NCBI GenBank assembly: GCA_024277065.1
Contig: JAJRVY010000313.1
Coordinates: 1-43,764, forward strand
Source: Planctomycetota bacterium
GTDB lineage: Bacteria; Planctomycetota; JAJSAM01; JAJVHW01
Direction of reading: 5' to 3'
DNA length: 43,764 bases
Made by a program: the position numbers and the translations under genes. Shown piece after piece: positions 39,531-43,764 of the stretch. Position 1 is the first letter of the stretch; every line of letters starts with the position of its first letter. The notes below the pieces were generated by a model. The model did not search any database. It saw nothing but the letters and a program-made list of their open reading frames with translations, and was not told the origin of the DNA.

Positions 39531-40492
39531 GGGTTCCCTTCGGGGTGCGAGGAGAGGCCCTCGGCGTACGAGGCGAGAGACGCGCCCTCGGGCAGGGCGC
39601 TGCGAAGGTCGTCGCCCGTCACGGTGCAGCCGTCGATGTCGAGGTCGGAGAGGAGGAGCGAGCGCCCGTCGCCACACGTCACCAGGACGCCGCCGCCTGC
39701 GGCGTGGCGCAGGGTGCCCGGCGCCGCGTCCGAGTCCGCAGTCGCGCGCGCCATCTCGGCCCACCAGACGTTGACCCGCCGGGTCCCGACGAAGGCGAAC
39801 GCGCCGGGGTAGGGGCGCGTCACGGCGCGCACGAGGTTGCGCACGTCGCCGGCCGCGAGGTGGAAGTCGATGCGCCCGTCGTCGGGGCGCCGGCGCCCGA
39901 ACGTCGTCGCGTTGGACTCGAGCTGGCGCGCGCGTCGCGCCGTGCCGTCGAGGACGGCGAACGCGCTTCGCCGCAGCACGACGCCCGCGGCGTGGACGAC
40001 CTTCGCGTAGACGTCGGCGGGGCGGTCGTCGTCCGCGATCGGGAACGCCTCGCGGTCGATGACGTCGCCGGCGTCGGGACGCGCGATCATGTCGTGGAGC
40101 GTCACGCCGCCCTCGCGTTCGCCGTGCAGAATCATCCAGTTGACGGGGGCGCGTCCGCGGTAGCGCGGGAGCAGACTGCCGTGCAGGTTCACGGCGCCGC
40201 GCTCTCCGCAGGCCAGCACGGGATCGCGCAGGATGTTGCGGTAGTAGAAGCTGAACAGCGCGTGCGGCGCGAGTGCGCGGATGCGCGCGACCTGCGCCGC
40301 GTCGTTGGGGTCGGCGGCGGCGTCATGGGGGATGCCGAGTTCGTCGCACGTCGCGCGGACCGAGCCGAACCAGGTGTCCTCGGCCGGATCGTCGTCGTGT
40401 GTGTAGACGAGCGCCACGTCCACGCCGAGGTCCGCGAGCGTGCGGATGCTGCTGCAACCGACGTCGTGATACGCGAACACGACCGCCCTCAC
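39527..40492 (-). CDS. arnA: UDP-4-amino-4-deoxy-L-arabinose formyltransferase (ArnA N-terminal activity as a separate gene)
   Basis: 321 residues from the GTG overlapping the arnC stop (GTGA); a much longer open frame upstream is non-coding. It transfers formyl from 10-formyl-THF to UDP-Ara4N. Seen: N-terminal Rossmann strand VRAVVFAYHDVGCSSIRTLA (as in E. coli ArnA), VALVYTHDDDPAEDTWFGSV, the catalytic region VNLHGSLLPRYRGRAPVNW with Asn and His, TLHDMIARPDAGDVIDRE with the catalytic Asp, and a C-terminal OB-like domain (NATTFGRRRPDDGRIDF, VRAVTRPYPGAFAFVGTRRV). Methionyl-tRNA formyltransferase is a relative, but the ArnA-like N-terminus and operon decide the call. Confidence 0.92.
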   Translation of the reverse strand: MRAVVFAYHDVGCSSIRTLADLGVDVALVYTHDDDPAEDTWFGSVRATCDELGIPHDAAADPNDAAQVARIRALAPHALFSFYYRNILRDPVLACGERGAVNLHGSLLPRYRGRAPVNWMILHGEREGGVTLHDMIARPDAGDVIDREAFPIADDDRPADVYAKVVHAAGVVLRRSAFAVLDGTARRARQLESNATTFGRRRPDDGRIDFHLAAGDVRNLVRAVTRPYPGAFAFVGTRRVNVWWAEMARATADSDAAPGTLRHAAGGGVLVTCGDGRSLLLSDLDIDGCTVTGDDLRSALPEGASLASYAEGLSSHPEGNP

Positions 40493-41505
40493 GAGGCATC
40501 CTCCGACGCGGCTGCGCCGTCGTCGTCGCCTGCGTCGGCGTCCGCCGCCGCCGCGTCCGTCGTCAGGCCCGACAGGTCGCGCAGAACGTACGTCGGGCGC
40601 CTGCGCACGACACCCAGGGTGCGGCCGACGTACTCGCCGATCAGGCCCAGCGCGAAGAACTGCGCTCCGACGAACAGGAACAGGATCGCGAACAGCGTGA
40701 AGACGCCCTCCGCCGCCCATTCGGGGCCGTGCAGGACACGCATGGCGGCCAGTGTCAGACCCATCGCGACGCCGGCGGCGGCGACGAGCACGCCGGCGCT
40801 GAACAGAAGGCGCATCGGAGCCTGCGAGAAGCCCGTCATCAGGTCCAGTTGCAGGCGGAAGAGGCGCAGCAGGGAGTACTTCGAGGCGCCCTGGTCGCGC
40901 GCCGCGTGCGCCACGGGGATCTCGACGGGGCTCTGGGCGTAGACGTAGGCGAGGGCCGGGATGAAGGTGTGGCTCTCGCTGCGCGCGGCCAGGGTCTTGG
41001 CGATCTCGCGCGAGTAGCCGCGCAGCATGCACCCGAAGTCGCGCAGCTCGATGCCCGACGCACGCCGCGTCATGGCGTTGACGAGCCGCGACGCCCGTCG
41101 GCGGAACCAGGAGTCCTGACGATCCTGGCGAATGGTGCCCACGAGATCGTGTCCAGCGCGGAGTTGTTCCACGATGCGCGGGATCTCCTCGGGCGGGTTC
41201 TGCAGGTCGGCGTCGAGCGTGACGACGCACGTGCCCCGGGCGGCGTCGAACCCCGCGAGCACGGCGGCGTGCTGGCCGAAGTTGCGCGCCAGCGAGCGCA
41301 CGACGATCTCCGGGTTCGCGCGCGCCGCGGCGAGCAGCAGCTCCAGCGTGCGGTCCTTCGAGCCGTCGTCCACCAGGATGACCTCGGCCGGCAGGTCCAT
41401 CGCCCGCACGACGGGGATCAGCCGGGCGCAGAGCGTCTCGACGTTGTCTTCCTCTTCGTAGACGGGGATGACGACCGAGACGACCGGGTGCGCGCTCTCA
41501 GACAC
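40489..41505 (-). CDS. arnC: Undecaprenyl-phosphate 4-deoxy-4-formamido-L-arabinose transferase (ArnC)
   Basis: 338 residues, GTG start overlapping the end of arnB by 8 bases. It attaches Ara4FN to undecaprenyl phosphate on the cytoplasmic face of the inner membrane. GT2 fold: VSVVIPVYEEEDNVETLCAR, ILVDDGSKDRTLELL, LARNFGQHAAVLAGFDAARG, DADLQNPPEEIPRIVEQL with the DAD metal motif, and RDFGCMLRGYSREI. Two C-terminal membrane helices (about 233-255 and 270-295: AGVLVAAAGVAMGLTLAA, FTLFAILFLFVGAQFFALGL) and the GEYVGRTLGVVRRRPTYVLR tail. The final about 20 residues are acidic and non-conserved. DPM1-type transferases are similar, but the context supports ArnC. Confidence 0.92.
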   Translation of the reverse strand: MSESAHPVVSVVIPVYEEEDNVETLCARLIPVVRAMDLPAEVILVDDGSKDRTLELLLAAARANPEIVVRSLARNFGQHAAVLAGFDAARGTCVVTLDADLQNPPEEIPRIVEQLRAGHDLVGTIRQDRQDSWFRRRASRLVNAMTRRASGIELRDFGCMLRGYSREIAKTLAARSESHTFIPALAYVYAQSPVEIPVAHAARDQGASKYSLLRLFRLQLDLMTGFSQAPMRLLFSAGVLVAAAGVAMGLTLAAMRVLHGPEWAAEGVFTLFAILFLFVGAQFFALGLIGEYVGRTLGVVRRRPTYVLRDLSGLTTDAAAADADAGDDDGAAASEDAS

Positions 41506-42673
41506 CGTGCGAGGTCTCCGCGACGACCGTGCGCAGTGTGTCAGCGACGCGATCCACGTCGTCGAGGGGGAGCAGCGGGTACAGCGGCAGCGACAGGATC
41601 TCCTCGCCGACGCGCTCCGTGGCGGGCAGCAGCCCCGGCGCGATGTCGTACTTCTCGCGGAAGTACGCGTGCTCGTGCACCGGCGTGAAGTGCAGGCCTG
41701 CGGCGACGCCGCGCCGCGCGAGCTCCGAGATGAGATCGTCGCGGGAGATCCCTGCGCGCTCGGTGTCCAACCGCACGATGTAGAGGTGCCAGGCGTGGAC
41801 GTGGGGATACGGCACCACGCCGAGGGGGCGGATCGCGTCCACGTCCGCGAGTCGTTCGGCGTAGCGCTGGGCCCGCTCGCGGCGCGCCGCGTTGAAGCGT
41901 CGGACCTTGCCGAGCTGTCGCAGGCCGAGCGCCGCCTGGATGTCCATCATGTTGCACTTCCAGCCCGGCTCGATGACCTCGTAGCGCGACGAGCCCGCGC
42001 GGCCGTAGCGCTTCCAGGCGTCCTTCGAGACACCGTGGAAGCGCAGCGTGCGGATGCGATCGGCCAGCGCCTCGTCATGGCATGTGACCATGCCGCCCTC
42101 GCCGGTGGTGATGTTCTTGATGGGGTGGAAGCTGAACACCGCCGGGTGGGCGCGTGCGCCGATAGGCCGGCCGCGGTACTCCGTGCCGACGGCGTGCGCG
42201 GCGTCCTCGATGATCGTGGCGCCGCTGCCCGCGACGACCGCCTCGAGCGCGTCGAGATCCGCCGGCTGGCCCGCGAAGTGGACGGGCACGACGGCCTTGG
42301 TGCGCGGCGTCATGACGCTGCGCACGTGCGCGGCATCCATCTGCAGCGTGTCCTCGTGGACGTCCGCGAAGACCGGTCGCGCCCCCAGCAGCTCGATCAT
42401 GTTGACGACCGACGGCCATGTCATCGAGGCCGTGACGACGTCGTCGCCGGGACCGACGTCCAGCGCCGCGAGCGTGACGTGCAGCCCCGCGGTGGCGGAG
42501 TTCAGCGCCAGCGCGAACGGCGCATCGACGGACTCCGCGAACGCCTTCTCGAAGGCCGCGACCTGCGGGCCGGTCGTGATCCACCCCGAACGCAGCGTCT
42601 TTGTGACGGCCTCGATCTCGTCGTCCTCGAGCGTCGGACGGCAGAACGGGATGAACGGGGGGTCTTCGGGCAC
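41498..42673 (-). CDS. arnB: UDP-4-amino-4-deoxy-L-arabinose aminotransferase (ArnB)
   Basis: 391 residues from GTG 42673, preferred because AGAGGA lies 8-9 bases upstream and the length then matches E. coli ArnB (385). ATG 42721 would add 16 residues but has no ribosome site. PLP-dependent DegT/DnrJ/EryC1-family enzyme that converts UDP-4-keto-pentose to UDP-Ara4N using glutamate. Seen: FIPFCRPTLEDDEIEAVTKT, LRSGWITTGPQVAAFEKAFA, NSATAGLHVTLAAL, IEDAAHAVGTEYRGRPIG, Schiff-base Lys in SFHPIKNITTGEGGMV, GWKCNMMDIQAALGLRQL and GLHFTPVHEHAYFREKY. It is the first complete gene of the Ara4N operon. The 116-bp gap upstream to the partial transferase shows no terminator or promoter I can support. 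Confidence 0.92.
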   Translation of the reverse strand: MPEDPPFIPFCRPTLEDDEIEAVTKTLRSGWITTGPQVAAFEKAFAESVDAPFALALNSATAGLHVTLAALDVGPGDDVVTASMTWPSVVNMIELLGARPVFADVHEDTLQMDAAHVRSVMTPRTKAVVPVHFAGQPADLDALEAVVAGSGATIIEDAAHAVGTEYRGRPIGARAHPAVFSFHPIKNITTGEGGMVTCHDEALADRIRTLRFHGVSKDAWKRYGRAGSSRYEVIEPGWKCNMMDIQAALGLRQLGKVRRFNAARRERAQRYAERLADVDAIRPLGVVPYPHVHAWHLYIVRLDTERAGISRDDLISELARRGVAAGLHFTPVHEHAYFREKYDIAPGLLPATERVGEEILSLPLYPLLPLDDVDRVADTLRTVVAETSHGV

Positions 42674-42789
42674 GATCGTTCCTCTCACGCCAGGCTGCGG
42701 CGAGGCCGCCGCACGCGACATGCTATGCAGAGCGTGGGCGGAACCTCACGACATCGCCGGAGTGCGCGGCGGGCGGCCGCGCGGAGCCG

Positions 42790-43764
42790 TCACTTCGCCG
42801 CGCCCTCCCGGACCCCGAACACGATGACGAAGTCGCCGGACTTCAGCTCGATGCGTGCGACCTCGTCGAAGCGCGCGCGCGCCGTCCCGACGAGGTCCGC
42901 CGTGCGGCCGCGGTCCTCGATCACGAACTCTCGCAGCCCGTTCTGCGCGACGAGCTGGTCCACCTGCGCCAGGTTCGCCACGTTGCGCACGCGCCTGCCG
43001 GAGTAGAACGCGAGCACCGCCTCCGCCGTCTCGCCGAGGCGCACGCCGACGATCCGATCGGGCGACGAGACGTGTGCCGCGATGCTCAGCGTGCCGGTGC
43101 GCATCTCCTTGCCCGGATCGAGCAGCGGGCGCCCGACGGCGCTCGTCACGGCGGCGACGACGACGGCGAACGCGAGCGTGACGCGCACGAGACGCCAGTC
43201 GCAATGCCTCAAGGCGCGGCGCGCGAGCACGATCGCCGTGATCGCCCCGGCGGCCGCGAGGGCGGCCACCGCCCACAGCCCCGGCATGTCCTCGATCACG
43301 TGCAACTTCTCGACCGGCGCTCCGCGGAAGGCGATCCACGCGAGGGTGAGCGTGAGCGCGGCGGCGACGGCCGCCAGAAGGCCCGTCAGGACGACGAGTG
43401 TGCCGCGATCCAGCCGACTTCCCGATCGTGAGCCGATGCGCGCGACCCACACGCCGAACAGGGCGGCCGTGGCGGGCAGGAGCGGCATGAAGTAGAGCGT
43501 GCGCTTGCCGGCCGGGATCGACAGCAGGACGATTCCGCAGACGACCAGCGCGGCGACGAAGCGCATCCGCCGCGGGCGTGCTCCTCGGTCCAGGAGGCGC
43601 GATGACCACACGGCGGGCAGCGTCAGGCTCCAGGGCAACAGCGCGATCGGGAACGCGTGGACGTAGTACAAGAGCGGCTTCGAGTGCCCGTACGTGCCGA
43701 AGTCCTCGCCGGAACGGCCGAGCGTGCGCCCGATCGTGTTGTTGACGAGGCTCTCGCGCACCAC
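42790..43764 (-). CDS. Second ArnT-like membrane glycosyltransferase, N-terminus beyond the window
   Basis: The C-terminal 324 residues are present; the frame is open to the right edge of the window, so the start is outside. Multi-helix membrane protein of the GT39/ArnT type: VRESLVNNTIGRTLGRSGED, YYVHAFPIALLPWSLTLPAV and LSIPAGKRTLYFMPLLPATA correspond to ArnT segments around the central periplasmic loop and the KGK-x-P-TY motif. The C-terminal about 100 residues form a soluble domain (RFDEVARIELKSGDFVIVFG at the end). It is related to but distinct from the gene at 35825-37540. Whether its DE-x-R motif is intact cannot be seen here. It is co-oriented with arnB and likely in the same operon. 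Confidence 0.8.
   Translation of the reverse strand: MVRESLVNNTIGRTLGRSGEDFGTYGHSKPLLYYVHAFPIALLPWSLTLPAVWSSRLLDRGARPRRMRFVAALVVCGIVLLSIPAGKRTLYFMPLLPATAALFGVWVARIGSRSGSRLDRGTLVVLTGLLAAVAAALTLTLAWIAFRGAPVEKLHVIEDMPGLWAVAALAAAGAITAIVLARRALRHCDWRLVRVTLAFAVVVAAVTSAVGRPLLDPGKEMRTGTLSIAAHVSSPDRIVGVRLGETAEAVLAFYSGRRVRNVANLAQVDQLVAQNGLREFVIEDRGRTADLVGTARARFDEVARIELKSGDFVIVFGVREGAAK

Overview
The window is 43.8 kb of high-GC DNA (roughly 70% by eye) with short gaps and many ATGA/GTGA stop-start overlaps. Secreted Ser/Thr kinases (one FHA, one PEGA), an NtrC-type two-component system, many lipoproteins with no clear family and a DUF1570-like secreted protein suggest an uncultured Planctomycetota or similar Gram-negative. 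This is an inference; no rRNA or tRNA gene was seen.

Left part (1-9.1 kb): the end of a molybdate ABC transporter (modB partial, modC). Next is a minus-strand pair made of a secreted peroxiredoxin and a lipoprotein. The peroxiredoxin reads through an in-frame UGA exactly at the peroxidatic-cysteine position, with a bacterial-type SECIS hairpin just downstream, so it is very probably a selenoprotein. A large secreted protein with a degenerate peptidase-like half, nadA-moaA (overlapping), and a secreted glutamine-amidotransferase-like protein follow.

Middle (9.2-35.8 kb): a copper/silver-type envelope detoxification island. It has two complete CusB/CusA RND pumps (minus strand 9.2-13.9 kb; plus strand 27.1-32.4 kb), two tandem TolC-type outer-membrane lipoproteins, a periplasmic protein with two TRASH/YHS-like CPVM...HCCPGC domains, a YHS lipoprotein and a CopA-type P1B ATPase. 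Between the pump operons are two Ser/Thr kinases, small secreted proteins, and a response regulator/histidine kinase pair of the sigma-54 (NtrC) class.

The main finding is regulatory. Four separate transcription units carry a pair of 16-bp palindromes (best copy TGTCGGATATCCGACA) 60-120 bp upstream of a -24/-12 sigma-54 promoter (GGCACG-N4-TTGC type). The units are the coiled-coil protein-CusB-CusA operon, the PEGA Ser/Thr kinase, the TolC-TolC-TRASH-CusB-CusA operon and the YHS lipoprotein (possibly with copA). With the adjacent NtrC-type regulator this looks like a self-contained metal-stress regulon that includes a transmembrane Ser/Thr kinase and uncharacterised secreted proteins.

Right part (35.8-43.8 kb): a minus-strand operon for 4-amino-4-deoxy-L-arabinose (Ara4N) modification of lipid A: arnB, arnC, the two ArnA activities as separate genes, arnD and an ArnT-like transferase, preceded by a second, truncated ArnT-like gene. 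The complete ArnT-like protein lacks the usual DE-x-R aspartate, and ArnD has Cys in place of the second Asp of its IDVDT motif.
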